From: Treponema sp.
GTDB lineage: Bacteria; Spirochaetota; Spirochaetia; Treponematales; Treponemataceae
Reading direction: 5' to 3'
NCBI GenBank assembly: GCA_016294035.1
Contig: JAEDCT010000016.1
Coordinates: 1 to 48,629 of the forward strand
DNA length: 48,629 nucleotides
Positions 1-7,042 of the stretch are shown piece by piece; the stretch's first letter is position 1, and every line of letters starts with the position of its first letter. The notes beneath the pieces were generated by a model that saw nothing but the letters and a program-made list of their open reading frames with translations, did no database searches and was not told where the DNA came from. A program made the position numbers and the translations under genes.

Positions 1-268
1 CAAAATAAAAAACCGGGTACTGCTTCCATTCAGTTTCGGTTTTGGAAATGGCAAGCCCTTCAAACAAATCTTTGCGGCCTTCAAAATAACTTCGCAATGT
101 GGACAGAAAAAGGGATTTTCCAAAGCGACGGGGACGACTTAAAAAATATGGGCACTTGTAATGCGTCAGTTCTTCGATAAATTGAGTCTTATCCACATAG
201 ACAGCGTTGTCCACGCGTATTTTTTCAAATGTCTGAATGCCGATTGGCAGGTATCGCGGTTTGTTCAT
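1..268 (-). CDS. AAA-ATPase-like / PD-(D/E)XK family protein, 5' part only
   Basis: The reverse strand from the ATG at 268 reads MNKPRYLPIGIQTFEKIRVD, then YVDKT and SRPRRFGKSLFLSTLRSYFEG, and runs off the left edge of the window. These are the hallmarks of the AAA-ATPase-like family (PF09820, usually followed by a DUF1703 nuclease-like domain): a Y-V-D-K-T motif followed by a P-loop of the form RRFGKS. The family is expanded in Treponema and Bacteroidetes and its function is not established. Only about 89 codons are visible, so intactness cannot be judged. There is no Shine-Dalgarno. Instead TGTTATATT (an extended -10, hexamer at 275-280) sits six bases before the ATG, so the message may be leaderless. 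Confidence 0.8.
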   Translation of the reverse strand, partial: MNKPRYLPIGIQTFEKIRVDNAVYVDKTQFIEELTHYKCPYFLSRPRRFGKSLFLSTLRSYFEGRKDLFEGLAISKTETEWKQYPVFYF

Positions 269-445
269 AATTTTAATATAACATATTTTTGGGGAATTGT
301 AAGTGTGGAAACTGCAGAGACGAGCCAGGGACAGAGCTTACGCATCACCTGTAAAGTTTGTTGTAACCTGGAATATTCTTAAAGTCATCTGGTATACATC
401 TTTAAAAACAGGTAAGTCATAATACAAAGCCATAAATTTTTCCGA

Positions 446-473
446 TATAATTTCCGGCTAGCCGGAAATTATA
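446..473. terminator. 28-bp perfect palindrome downstream of the lipoprotein gene
   Basis: The sequence is self-complementary over 28 bases, centred on CCGGCTAGCCGG with AT-rich flanks. It lies about 40 bases past the stop of the minus-strand lipoprotein gene, so it can form a strong hairpin in that transcript. It has no long T-tract, and a DNA-binding palindrome is an alternative reading. Confidence 0.5.
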
Positions 474-510
474 AAATAGTTAAATAGTTAAATCGTTCCG
501 CTACGCAGCA

Positions 511-1269
511 CTAGTTAAAAGCCCGAACACTACAAACATAATCGAGATCGTTGTGCTTGTAGAGGGTGCCCATACCGCCATAGTCGAAATTCAGTGCCCG
601 GGCGCCATCAGCATCATAGTCGGAAGGGTACTGACAACAAGACCAGTACCAGCTTGTTCCAAATGTGCTTCCGCCTGCTTTTGAAAGGCTTTCATTTACT
701 GCATTTTTGTTCTTGTAGATTGTGTACAGTTCTTCCAAAGTTGGGAAGTACCAGCCTGTTGCAAGGTCTCCTGTAAGACCGTTTGTTTCAGCATAAGTTA
801 AGCTATAGTTCCATGCAGGGTAATTTTCAGGATTGCTCTCTGCATCAGGACAGGCTGCTTTTAGTTTTTCCCAGCCGTCCCTTCCGTCCTTGTAGGTGGA
901 GTGCAAAGAAGTTATGTCTGTGCTGTAACCTGCGGCACTTTCTGTGCACCATGCAAGACGGCTTGTGCTATGAACAATTCCTACGCCAAGGGCTGGCTTG
1001 CCGTCTGCTGCGGCACGTACGATTACTGCGGCAACTGTACCACTTTCTGGAGTCTTATCTTTAGACAAAATTGTTCCGTCTTTTAAGACAAAATCTCCTA
1101 CTGCACATTTGCTGCAATCAACTCCACTGTTACCTGCTCCAGACGAATTTCCACTTCCCCCTAATGAACCAGAAGCAAATTCGTTTCCTGATGAACCATC
1201 TGAACATCCTGCAACTGCAAAAGCCATTACCATTACCGCAAGTGCGGCAAACCATCTGTGTTTTTTCAT
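511..1269 (-). CDS. Secreted lipoprotein with a DUF1566/Lcl-like C-terminal domain
   Basis: The 252-residue product starts with a lipoprotein signal peptide (MKKHRW, hydrophobic core, lipobox VAGC with Cys22), then a Gly/Ser-rich linker at about residues 23-50. The C-terminal half carries W-Y-F-P-T-L-E-E-L (a G-W-x-L-P-T-like motif), then W-Y-W-S and a terminal C-S-V-R-A-F-N. That is the pattern of the DUF1566/Lcl C-terminal domain, a C-type-lectin-like fold. The start is supported by AGAGAGG eight bases before the ATG. It is probably exposed on the cell surface and its ligand is unknown. The last 50 residues are rich in Asp/Tyr/Asn/His, encoded by NAC/NAT codons, which also marks the variable regions of diversity-generating retroelements. 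No reverse transcriptase is seen in the window. The gene is more GC-rich than its AT-rich surroundings. Confidence 0.75.
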   Translation of the reverse strand: MKKHRWFAALAVMVMAFAVAGCSDGSSGNEFASGSLGGSGNSSGAGNSGVDCSKCAVGDFVLKDGTILSKDKTPESGTVAAVIVRAAADGKPALGVGIVHSTSRLAWCTESAAGYSTDITSLHSTYKDGRDGWEKLKAACPDAESNPENYPAWNYSLTYAETNGLTGDLATGWYFPTLEELYTIYKNKNAVNESLSKAGGSTFGTSWYWSCCQYPSDYDADGARALNFDYGGMGTLYKHNDLDYVCSVRAFN

Positions 1270-1307
1270 AAAAACCTCTCTTAGTAAAAATTATTTAAAG
1301 AAACAAA

Positions 1308-1349
1308 AAAGGCACAAGTTTCCGCCAAAAAGCAGAAATCTGTGCCTTT
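1308..1349 (-). terminator. Terminator-like hairpin in the leader of the lipoprotein gene
   Basis: Two 15-base arms (AAAGGCACA..TTTC and its near complement) enclose a short loop. On the minus strand the stem is followed by TTTTTT, the layout of an intrinsic terminator, about 30 bases ahead of the lipoprotein Shine-Dalgarno. It either ends transcription from upstream or acts as an attenuator of the lipoprotein gene. The plus strand has only TTTT after the stem. Confidence 0.55.
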
Positions 1350-1684
1350 TAAAATCTTCTATTATTATAGTATTCTTGTTGTCTGTATATTCTTCGCCTA
1401 GAGAACTGAGAACTGAGAAACGCTACGCTTTTCCGATTTTTGTGTCAATAGCATAATTAAGTATTATAACTCATATTTCGTGGAAATACAAATATGATTT
1501 TTTGGAAGTGCATGATTTTACTAATTCCAGCCACTGTTTATGATTTTTTCTACCGTTCGGATAACAACATGTGAGTGCAAAAAGTGATGGATTTCGTCAC
1601 ACTGGCTCAAATTTCCAGACGCACTTATAAAAAAAGACTGATACTGTGACTTTTTACATACACCTATACAAATATAAAGATATA

Positions 1685-1693
1685 TGCTATACT
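1685..1693 (+). promoter_or_regulatory. Promoter of small-peptide unit A
   Basis: TGCTATACT is an extended -10 (TGnTATACT). The same place in unit B reads TATAAT. A transcript would start near 1700, at the conserved GAAGTGCC block. Confidence 0.6.
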
Positions 1694-1778
1694 GATTTTT
1701 GAAGTGCCTGATTCTATGGCGGCGGCTCCCGAACTCAACCAGTTTATGCTGGAATTTGACTTAGGGAGGCTTTGCGGA

Positions 1779-1868
1779 ATGACTTTATACGAAATTCTTT
1801 CGTTGGCTATTGATTTAGCCATTCTCATTCTGACAGCCCTTTCTTACTTAAAAGACAGAAAGAGTTAA
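1779..1868 (+). CDS. 29-residue hydrophobic peptide, putative type I toxin (unit A)
   Basis: ATG follows TTAGGGAGGC, a strong Shine-Dalgarno. The peptide begins MTLYEILSLAIDLAILILTA and ends SYLKDRKS: one transmembrane helix followed by a basic tail. That is the architecture of BsrG/TxpA and the Firmicute 'putative holin-like toxin' peptides, which insert in the membrane. The likely role is therefore a type I toxin silenced by the convergent antisense RNA below; this is inference, not homology established by search. CTCCCGA at about 1727 can pair with the GGGAG of the ribosome-binding site, as in type I toxin leaders. A paralogue lies 381 bases downstream. The peptide is too short for usual gene callers. 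Confidence 0.7.
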   Translation: MTLYEILSLAIDLAILILTALSYLKDRKS

Positions 1869-1955
1869 AAAGTAAAGCCGCCCTTTAAGTTTTCGAAGTT
1901 AGGACGGCTTTATAACCAAATAGCGGAGACGACCGACGGAGTCGGGTACTTCCTT
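1866..1955 (-). ncRNA. Putative antisense RNA to small-peptide unit A
   Basis: On the reverse strand TTGACG (1985-1990), a 17-base spacer and TATATT (1962-1967) make a good sigma-70 promoter pointing towards the peptide gene. About 45 bases on, an inverted repeat (arms 1874-1880 and 1905-1911, AAAGCCG/CGGCTTT, extended inward) is followed on this strand by TTTTT at 1866-1870, a terminator. The product would be about 90 nt, complementary to the 3' end of the toxin message, as RatA is to txpA. Ends are predicted, not measured. Confidence 0.65.
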
Positions 1956-2066
1956 TTTTTTAATATACCACCAACCAGCTTTTTCGTCAAATCTATTGCA
2001 ATTCACTCAGAATAAAAAACTCAAACGCTTCTGAACAATAACCTATACAAAATAAAAGATATATAC

Positions 2067-2072
2067 TATAAT
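2067..2072 (+). promoter_or_regulatory. Promoter of small-peptide unit B
   Basis: This is a perfect TATAAT in the context GATATATACTATAATGAT, matching the promoter position of unit A. No clear -35 is seen. Confidence 0.6.
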
Positions 2073-2159
2073 GATTTTTGGAAGTGCCCTTACAGGCGGT
2101 TGTCTCCCGACTCTGACAGCCAGAAAACTGGTTGATTAACTTTACGGGAGGTTCGTGCA

Positions 2160-2249
2160 ATGAATTTTGACAGATTTATTGCTGTTGTTGCATGCGTAGT
2201 AACAGTAATCTGCACAATTATTGCCGTTCTTTCCTACCTTTATAAGTAG
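2160..2249 (+). CDS. 29-residue hydrophobic peptide, putative type I toxin (unit B)
   Basis: ATG follows ACGGGAGGTTCGTGCA. The peptide begins MNFDRFIAVVACVVTVICTI and ends AVLSYLYK: again a single transmembrane helix with a short tail. It has the same 29-codon length as unit A although the sequence differs in most positions, and both end around a shared L-S-Y-L. CTCCCG at about 2105 is exactly complementary to CGGGAG of the ribosome-binding site. The conserved non-coding blocks around it make a duplicated type I toxin-antitoxin locus the best reading. A small membrane peptide of another role is possible. Confidence 0.7.
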   Translation: MNFDRFIAVVACVVTVICTIIAVLSYLYK

Positions 2250-2255
2250 AAGAGA

Positions 2256-2355
2256 AAAAAAAATGACCGCCCAGTCTGACCCACTGTAGCGGTCTTGCGT
2301 CCTTTTAGGACAAAAAGAAACTTGTGGAGATGACCAAATGTTCGGGCACTTCCTT
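2256..2355 (-). ncRNA. Putative antisense RNA to small-peptide unit B
   Basis: The reverse-strand promoter TTGACG (2385-2390), 17 bases, TATATT (2362-2367) is the same as in unit A. The terminator is a GACCGC/GCGGTC stem (2265-2294, extended by CAGT/ACTG) followed on this strand by nine T residues. A second hairpin, GTCCTTTTAGGAC, is at 2299-2311. The predicted RNA is about 100 nt and covers the 3' untranslated part of the peptide message, including the block that pairs with its own 5' end. Confidence 0.68.
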
Positions 2356-2463
2356 CCTTTTAATATACCACCAACTCGCTTTTTCGTCAAATCTATAAAA
2401 ATCAATTTCAGAATAATAGTCAGGCATACGAAATCTTTTTGTAATAAGCTGCGCCCTTTTAGA

Positions 2464-3204
2464 CTATGCCCTTGCTGCTCCGTCAATATGAAGAACATCA
2501 CCTGTTATGTAAGACGCTAAATCGCTTGCAAGAAACAAAAATCCATTTGCAATGTCTTCAGGAGTACCCATTCTGCCAAGAGGAATTGATTTTATAAGCG
2601 GTTCAATCATCTGTTTTGGAAGATTTTTTACCATATCTGTTTCTGTAATTCCAGGAGCAACGGCATTAACCCTGATTCCAAATGGAGCAAGTTCACGGGA
2701 AAGTGAAACCGTAATTCCATTTACTGCAAATTTACTTGCAGGATACATTACACCAGATGGCTGACCGTACATACTTACCATAGAACTTGTATTTAAAATT
2801 ACGCCTTTTGTTTCTTTTAAATACGGAACAGAAGCTTTTGAACATATAAAGACAGCCTTTATGTTTAAATCTGCAATTCTGTCGTATTCTTCAACAGAGA
2901 ATTCTTCTAATTTTGAATGTGAAGAAATTCCTGCGTTATTTACAAGAACATCGATTTTTCCAAAATGAGATTTTACTTCTTCAAAGGAATCTTTTACCTG
3001 TTTTTCATCTGTTAAATCCGGATAAAGACCTATAACTTCGTAAGATGAATCCTCGTTTTTTAATTTTTCAACAGCCGCCAGCGCAGAATCTTTTTTACTT
3101 CCATAAAGAGCAACTTTTGCACCGTTTTTAAGAAATTTTCTTACGATTTCAAAACCGATTCCACGAGTTCCGCCTGTTACAACACAAACTTTTCCTTTTA
3201 ACAT
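2464..3204 (-). CDS. Short-chain dehydrogenase/reductase, FabG-like
   Basis: The 246-residue product has the classical SDR plan: cofactor motif TGGTRGIG at residues 10-17, NNAG at 89-92, catalytic Ser140/141, Tyr154 and Lys158 (YxxxK), and a PG motif after the active site. Length and order match 3-oxoacyl-ACP reductase FabG and related NAD(P)H-dependent oxidoreductases. It is cytosolic. The absence of other fatty-acid genes nearby means the substrate cannot be assigned, so it may be another SDR such as a sugar or hydroxysteroid dehydrogenase. The start follows GGAGG seven bases upstream. It stands alone between the small-peptide units and a divergent lipoprotein gene. Confidence 0.85.
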   Translation of the reverse strand: MLKGKVCVVTGGTRGIGFEIVRKFLKNGAKVALYGSKKDSALAAVEKLKNEDSSYEVIGLYPDLTDEKQVKDSFEEVKSHFGKIDVLVNNAGISSHSKLEEFSVEEYDRIADLNIKAVFICSKASVPYLKETKGVILNTSSMVSMYGQPSGVMYPASKFAVNGITVSLSRELAPFGIRVNAVAPGITETDMVKNLPKQMIEPLIKSIPLGRMGTPEDIANGFLFLASDLASYITGDVLHIDGAARA

Positions 3205-3310
3205 AATGAGCCTCCAGAATTAAAATCTTAAAAAAAATTATAACACACCTTTTTTAATCATGAAAACAAAAAGGCCTTGATTTTTTGAGGTGATTTTTTG
3301 ATGTCTATTA

Positions 3311-3334
3311 TGGACAAAATCCCTTGCGGATGAC
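3311..3334. repeat. Short dispersed repeat, copy 1
   Basis: A 24-base block (TGGACAAAATCCCTTGCGGA then TGAC) recurs with three mismatches at 8632-8655, and in part at 8609-8628. All copies lie between genes. The rest of 3205-3488 is AT-rich and shows only a possible promoter for the downstream lipoprotein gene. Confidence 0.55.
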
Positions 3335-3488
3335 ATAAATCGTTTCTTGTGATGTTTTTTTTGTTATTGATAATAAAATTTTGTAATAAATAAAAAAATC
3401 AGTGAATGTTTAAATATTTTGTATTGCATGTTTAGTATATTTATGAAAAAATTTTTTATATCGTAAAAGTCATTATAAGGAAAATTGT

Positions 3489-4574
3489 ATGAAAAAAGTA
3501 ATGATAAGCTTATCAATGTTAGTTTTTGTTTTAGTTTTAAATTCTTGCGATGCTGACTCCAAATCTGAAATAGAGGCACCACTTATTCCAGAAATGGTAT
3601 TTGTAAAAGGTGGAACAATCGAAGGTGAAGATTATCCGTGGGCTCCTCCAAAAGGTAATTTTCCAAAAGGAAGACGTGTTCAGCTAAGTGATTTTGCAAT
3701 TGGAAAATACGAAGTAACACAAGAAGAATATTACAGTGTTATGAAAGATGAAGTTGTATCTGTAACAGCTTATGTTGATGGAGTTGGTGAAAGAACTGCG
3801 GAATTTTTTATGGATAGCAGACCTTCCTTTTGTAAACCAGATAATCCTCCTTATCATTGTTTTGAAGGTGAAAATCAAGAGCGTCGTCCTGTAGAAGGAA
3901 TTACTTTTTATGATGCTCTTTGGTATTGCAATGTGTTAAGTAGAAAAACAGGCTTGGAACCTGTGTATAAAATTAAAGTATCAGAAGTAACTTCTGTAAA
4001 TTTTTCTAGTCATATTACAGATGCAGAAGTTGAAATGATTCCAGGTGCAAATGGATACAGACTTCCAACATTATGTGAAGCAGAATATGCCATGCGTGGT
4101 GGAGACCCAAATGCTCCAGATTGGGATTATCTTTTTAGTGGTGCTGATTCAGAACCTGGTAAAGAAAGATATTCTATTAATAAAGGTTTAGACCCAGTTG
4201 GTTGGTATCAATATAATAATAAAACAGGTGTTTCAGGAACTTCCGACACTGATAAAGAAAATAATACATATTATAGTTACAAAGGAACTCATGAAGTTGG
4301 ATTAAAAAAGCCAAATAGACTTGGATTATTTGATATGAGTGGAAATGTTTCAGAATATTGTTATGGAAAAATTGACTGGACTATAGAACCAAATTACACA
4401 GGCGAATTAGAAATAAACCCTGTTCGTATTGATGAAACAGGAAATGATAGACCGTCCTATGGTGGAAGTTGGAATTCTGGAGCTGGTAGTGCTATTGTTC
4501 ATTCTTTTCCAGCTAATAATGATTCCTTTTCTACTGCTAGTACGGGATTCCGTGTAGTTCGTTCCAAGGATTAA
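3489..4574 (+). CDS. Lipoprotein with formylglycine-generating-enzyme-like (SUMF1) domain
   Basis: The 361-residue product has a lipoprotein signal peptide with lipobox LNSC (Cys20), then an FGE-sulfatase domain: M-V-F-V-K-G-G at about 36, K-Y-E-V-T-Q-E-E-Y, G-Y-R-L-P-T (RLPTxxEAEYAMRGG), N-R-L-G-L-F-D-M-S-G-N-V-S-E, and a terminal G-G-S-W-N..G-F-R-V-V-R. Enzymatic FGE cysteines are not evident, and lipoprotein versions in Treponema are probably ligand-binding C-type-lectin-fold surface proteins rather than sulfatase activators. The segment between GGSW and GFR is unusual. It has the normal length of 24 residues, but family-conserved Arg positions are replaced and 20 of 24 codons end in T. 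This resembles variable regions of TvpA-type diversity-generating retroelement targets. The start follows AAGGAAAA. Confidence 0.8.
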   Translation: MKKVMISLSMLVFVLVLNSCDADSKSEIEAPLIPEMVFVKGGTIEGEDYPWAPPKGNFPKGRRVQLSDFAIGKYEVTQEEYYSVMKDEVVSVTAYVDGVGERTAEFFMDSRPSFCKPDNPPYHCFEGENQERRPVEGITFYDALWYCNVLSRKTGLEPVYKIKVSEVTSVNFSSHITDAEVEMIPGANGYRLPTLCEAEYAMRGGDPNAPDWDYLFSGADSEPGKERYSINKGLDPVGWYQYNNKTGVSGTSDTDKENNTYYSYKGTHEVGLKKPNRLGLFDMSGNVSEYCYGKIDWTIEPNYTGELEINPVRIDETGNDRPSYGGSWNSGAGSAIVHSFPANNDSFSTASTGFRVVRSKD

Positions 4575-4586
4575 GAGAACTTTATT

Positions 4587-4692
4587 GTGAAACAGAAAAT
4601 ATTTATTTCGATTTTAGTGGTTTTACTTTGCTGACGATATTCTAAAACAAGCTGTTGCTGACCAGGGATACAAAGTAATTGACATTCAATAA
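4587..4692 (+). pseudogene. Possible remnant of a small exported protein
   Basis: GTG at 4587 opens MKQKIFISILVVLLC and then a stop, which looks like a lipoprotein signal peptide cut short. In another frame, 4627-4692 reads FADDILKQAVADQGYKVIDI then Gln-stop, which resembles the C-terminal end of a heavy-metal-associated-type domain. The two pieces are in different frames and no intact gene fits, so this is probably debris. It fills the gap between the FGE lipoprotein and the convergent signalling gene. Confidence 0.3.
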
Positions 4693-4742
4693 CAGATTGT
4701 ACGAATATTGAAAAAAAAACTGATTACTTGCTGTAAGATTTT

Positions 4743-6836
4743 TTACTTAGAATCAGAATATTGCAATACAATGATTGTTAAATCATCACGAAGCGGAACT
4801 CCTTTTGTAAACTGATTAAATTGCGTTAATATTTCTGCAATCATTTCTTTTGGATTTTTTGCATTGCTATTATCGAGTACATTTTTCAAGCGTTCCAATC
4901 TAAAATCATCACCATTTATATTTCTGCTTTCTAAAAGACAGTCTGTGTATAAAACGATAAAATCACCTGATTGAACTTTTAAACTGACTGTACTGCAGCC
5001 ATCAGAAGGAAGACCTTCCATTCCCAAAAACATTCCACGGAATTTTCCGTCTTTATCTCCAAGAATTTCTGTTTTACCGCTCTGCATGTTTTTATAAAGA
5101 ACATCAGTATGACCTGCATTTACATATTCAACAAAGTTTTCTTTAAATCTCAAGAAAACTCCTGTCAGATAATTTTCAACACTGCCCTTTTCTTTTGCCA
5201 ATGTTTCACTAAAAAGCTGAATCACTTTATTCAAAGGTTTTGTAATATTTTGAATGAAAATTTTTTCTGCCAGATATTTCGAGAGAATTCCTATCAAACC
5301 GGATGCAACTCCATGTCCTGAAACGTCAAAAAGACCTGCTCCCACAAAATTTTTATCTGCATCAAAATAAAAATCATATAAATCGCCGGAAACGGACGCC
5401 ATAGGCTTAAAAACAAAAGCTGATTTCCAGTTATTCTGACAGGGCGCTTTTGAAGTGTAAAAACTTTTTTGGACAAGTTCCGCCATTTTCATATCCCTTT
5501 CCTGGATTTTCTGCTGATTTTGAAGCAATTTATTTTTTCGCGTGATTTCGAGTGTTTTTTCCTGAACTTCAACAGAAACAATTGTATCAAGCAGGTTTTT
5601 AATGGTAACAATTCCAAAATAATGATTATTTTTTAACACAACAATTGGTTCATAAAGATTTTTTTCGTCCCTTTTCATGGCTTTTGAAGCAACATCTTCT
5701 ACTGATTCCATGCCATCCACTGAAAAGAAATCTGTAATCATTATGTCTTTTACAGTTTTGCGATAATTCAAACCAAAACCAAATCTTCCTCCAAGCAGTT
5801 CTGATAAAAATGAATGTGTCATTACTCCCAGAATGTTATATTCCAAATCAATTACAGAAACAAAATTACATTCTTTGTTTGCTGTAAAGAAATTCATTAA
5901 GTCAGGAACTCCCATATCTTGAAAAATTGTAACTCCTTCAAATGCAAGTTCTTCAATTTTTCGGGAATTTGTTTCATTTTTTTGTTCAAGAAAATTAAAG
6001 TTTGAAGCAGCGTCTTTTGTTTTTTCTTTTTTTTCTGTTTCAGCTGATTTTATCAATTTTTTTTCATTTTTCTTATTCACCTGTTCATTATTCTTTTGAT
6101 TTATAATAATTCTTGCATAAGATTCAGCGGTAACTTTTCCAGGAAATTCTGCTGGATAGCCAATGTAATATCCTTGTGCATATTGAACTCCAAGAGACAA
6201 AAGGAAATCAAGTTCATTGGCAGATTCAACTCCCACAGCTACTAAATTTATACCTGTTTCATTTGAAAAATGAGTTAGACTTTTTACCATAGATTGTTTT
6301 AGTGAATCCTTTTCGATATTTCTGATGATTTGCATGTCAATCTTTATAAAATCAGGATTCAAAACGCAGATTCTTTCCAGGCCAGAATAAGCTGTACCAA
6401 CATTATCAAGTGCAATTCTAAATCCCTGGCTTTTGTAGTGCTCAATTAGTCTGGAAAGTGTTTCTTCATTTTTTTGGGAACAATTTTCTGTAATTTCATA
6501 AATAATCTGATTTGGTTCAAGCGAAAACTTTTCAAGAAGTTTTAACGTATACCCCTGATAGAAATCTTCATCAAAAATAATATCTGGATTTATGTTTATA
6601 AAAACCCTTTTTTTCAAACCAATTTGTTTAACTTTTTTTATGATTGATTTTCTGCACAGTTTTTCAAGTTTCCAGATTTTTTCAAATTCTTCAGCGCGCT
6701 CAAAATATTTTGTGATTGGTTTGTCGTTTAAATGTGAACATATTTCATATCCTAAAATATCACCATTTTCCAAAGAAACAATTGGTTGAAAGACTGGAAC
6801 AATCTCTTTTTCCTCTAAAATTTGTTGTATATTCAT
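4743..6836 (-). CDS. Degenerate EAL - CBS pair - SpoIIE/PP2C phosphatase signalling protein
   Basis: About 697 residues in three parts. Residues 1-245 are an EAL-type domain with degenerate motifs: EAL reads E-I-C, DDFGTGYS reads DNVGTAYS, and AEGVET reads AVGVES, while FININP, EITE, the Lys in FIKID and QGY remain. Loss of the second Asp and of a Glu suggests no c-di-GMP hydrolysis, so it may bind c-di-GMP as a sensor. Residues about 300-430 look like a CBS pair, followed by a coiled coil (440-480). The C-terminus is a PP2C/SpoIIE serine phosphatase with GDLYDF, FDVSGHGVASGL, YTD, and DDLTIIVL, so its metal ligands look complete. The likely role is second-messenger control of an anti-sigma-factor pathway or similar. 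Start: ATG at 6836; a TTG three codons earlier is possible. No ribosome-binding site is seen, and TATATT lies seven bases upstream. Confidence 0.8.
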   Translation of the reverse strand: MNIQQILEEKEIVPVFQPIVSLENGDILGYEICSHLNDKPITKYFERAEEFEKIWKLEKLCRKSIIKKVKQIGLKKRVFININPDIIFDEDFYQGYTLKLLEKFSLEPNQIIYEITENCSQKNEETLSRLIEHYKSQGFRIALDNVGTAYSGLERICVLNPDFIKIDMQIIRNIEKDSLKQSMVKSLTHFSNETGINLVAVGVESANELDFLLSLGVQYAQGYYIGYPAEFPGKVTAESYARIIINQKNNEQVNKKNEKKLIKSAETEKKEKTKDAASNFNFLEQKNETNSRKIEELAFEGVTIFQDMGVPDLMNFFTANKECNFVSVIDLEYNILGVMTHSFLSELLGGRFGFGLNYRKTVKDIMITDFFSVDGMESVEDVASKAMKRDEKNLYEPIVVLKNNHYFGIVTIKNLLDTIVSVEVQEKTLEITRKNKLLQNQQKIQERDMKMAELVQKSFYTSKAPCQNNWKSAFVFKPMASVSGDLYDFYFDADKNFVGAGLFDVSGHGVASGLIGILSKYLAEKIFIQNITKPLNKVIQLFSETLAKEKGSVENYLTGVFLRFKENFVEYVNAGHTDVLYKNMQSGKTEILGDKDGKFRGMFLGMEGLPSDGCSTVSLKVQSGDFIVLYTDCLLESRNINGDDFRLERLKNVLDNSNAKNPKEMIAEILTQFNQFTKGVPLRDDLTIIVLQYSDSK

Positions 6837-6905
6837 ATGCGACAATATATTGCCCGCATGTAAATTCTTTGTTTATTGAAAGTAAAAAAAAAGTAAAATG
6901 CAATA

Positions 6906-7042
6906 CTATAATTTATGTAGTTGTAGAAGAACTCGTTCCAGAAATGGCAGCCGAAGAAGAAAACGTTCACTCAAATCTTGGAACGATTATGTTTATGATT
7001 GGTTTTTCTATAATGATGATGCTAGATGTGGCACTAGGCTGA
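6906..7042 (+). pseudogene. C-terminal remnant of a ZIP-family metal transporter
   Basis: The frame reads IIYVVVEELVPEM, then HSNLGTIMFMIGFSIMMMLD, then VALG-stop. This is the last transmembrane segment of ZIP (ZupT/GufA-like) zinc/iron transporters, including the V-E-E-L-x-P-E motif and the usual A-L-G terminus. The other seven or so helices are missing: upstream lies the 5' end of the divergent signalling gene. It is therefore a truncated relic. A further in-frame-looking stretch to 7128 (LKNLGVETLILGNRRQ...) is not recognised. Confidence 0.72.

Larger units (their letters stand above)
1662..2397. repeat. Two tandem diverged copies of a small-peptide/antisense-RNA unit
   Basis: Copy A (about 1662-1997) and copy B (about 2041-2397) share, in the same order: a leader beginning CCTATACAAA, a -10 box, TGATTTTTGAAGTGCC or its one-base variant, a CTCCCGA block, a GGGAGG ribosome-binding site, a 29-codon hydrophobic reading frame, an inverted repeat, an ACTTCC block, and an identical reverse-strand promoter core. 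The peptides themselves have diverged strongly, while the regulatory blocks are conserved. No genes other than the two small ones are seen here. The preceding 1350-1660 stretch contains only a partial leader-like sequence at about 1492-1512. Confidence 0.8.

Noticed and set aside
446..473. Phage attachment site
   Set aside because: It is a palindrome with no tRNA, integrase or second copy in the window.
998..1456. 152-residue frame opposite the lipoprotein gene
   Set aside because: It lies antisense to a gene with a clear signal peptide and ribosome-binding site and has no recognisable features.
2142..2501. 119-residue minus-strand frame across the small-peptide unit B
   Set aside because: It crosses conserved promoter and hairpin blocks and runs into the SDR gene, and nothing similar exists in unit A.
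3489..4574. Active formylglycine-generating enzyme for sulfatases
   Set aside because: It has a lipoprotein signal, no evident active-site cysteines and no sulfatase gene nearby.
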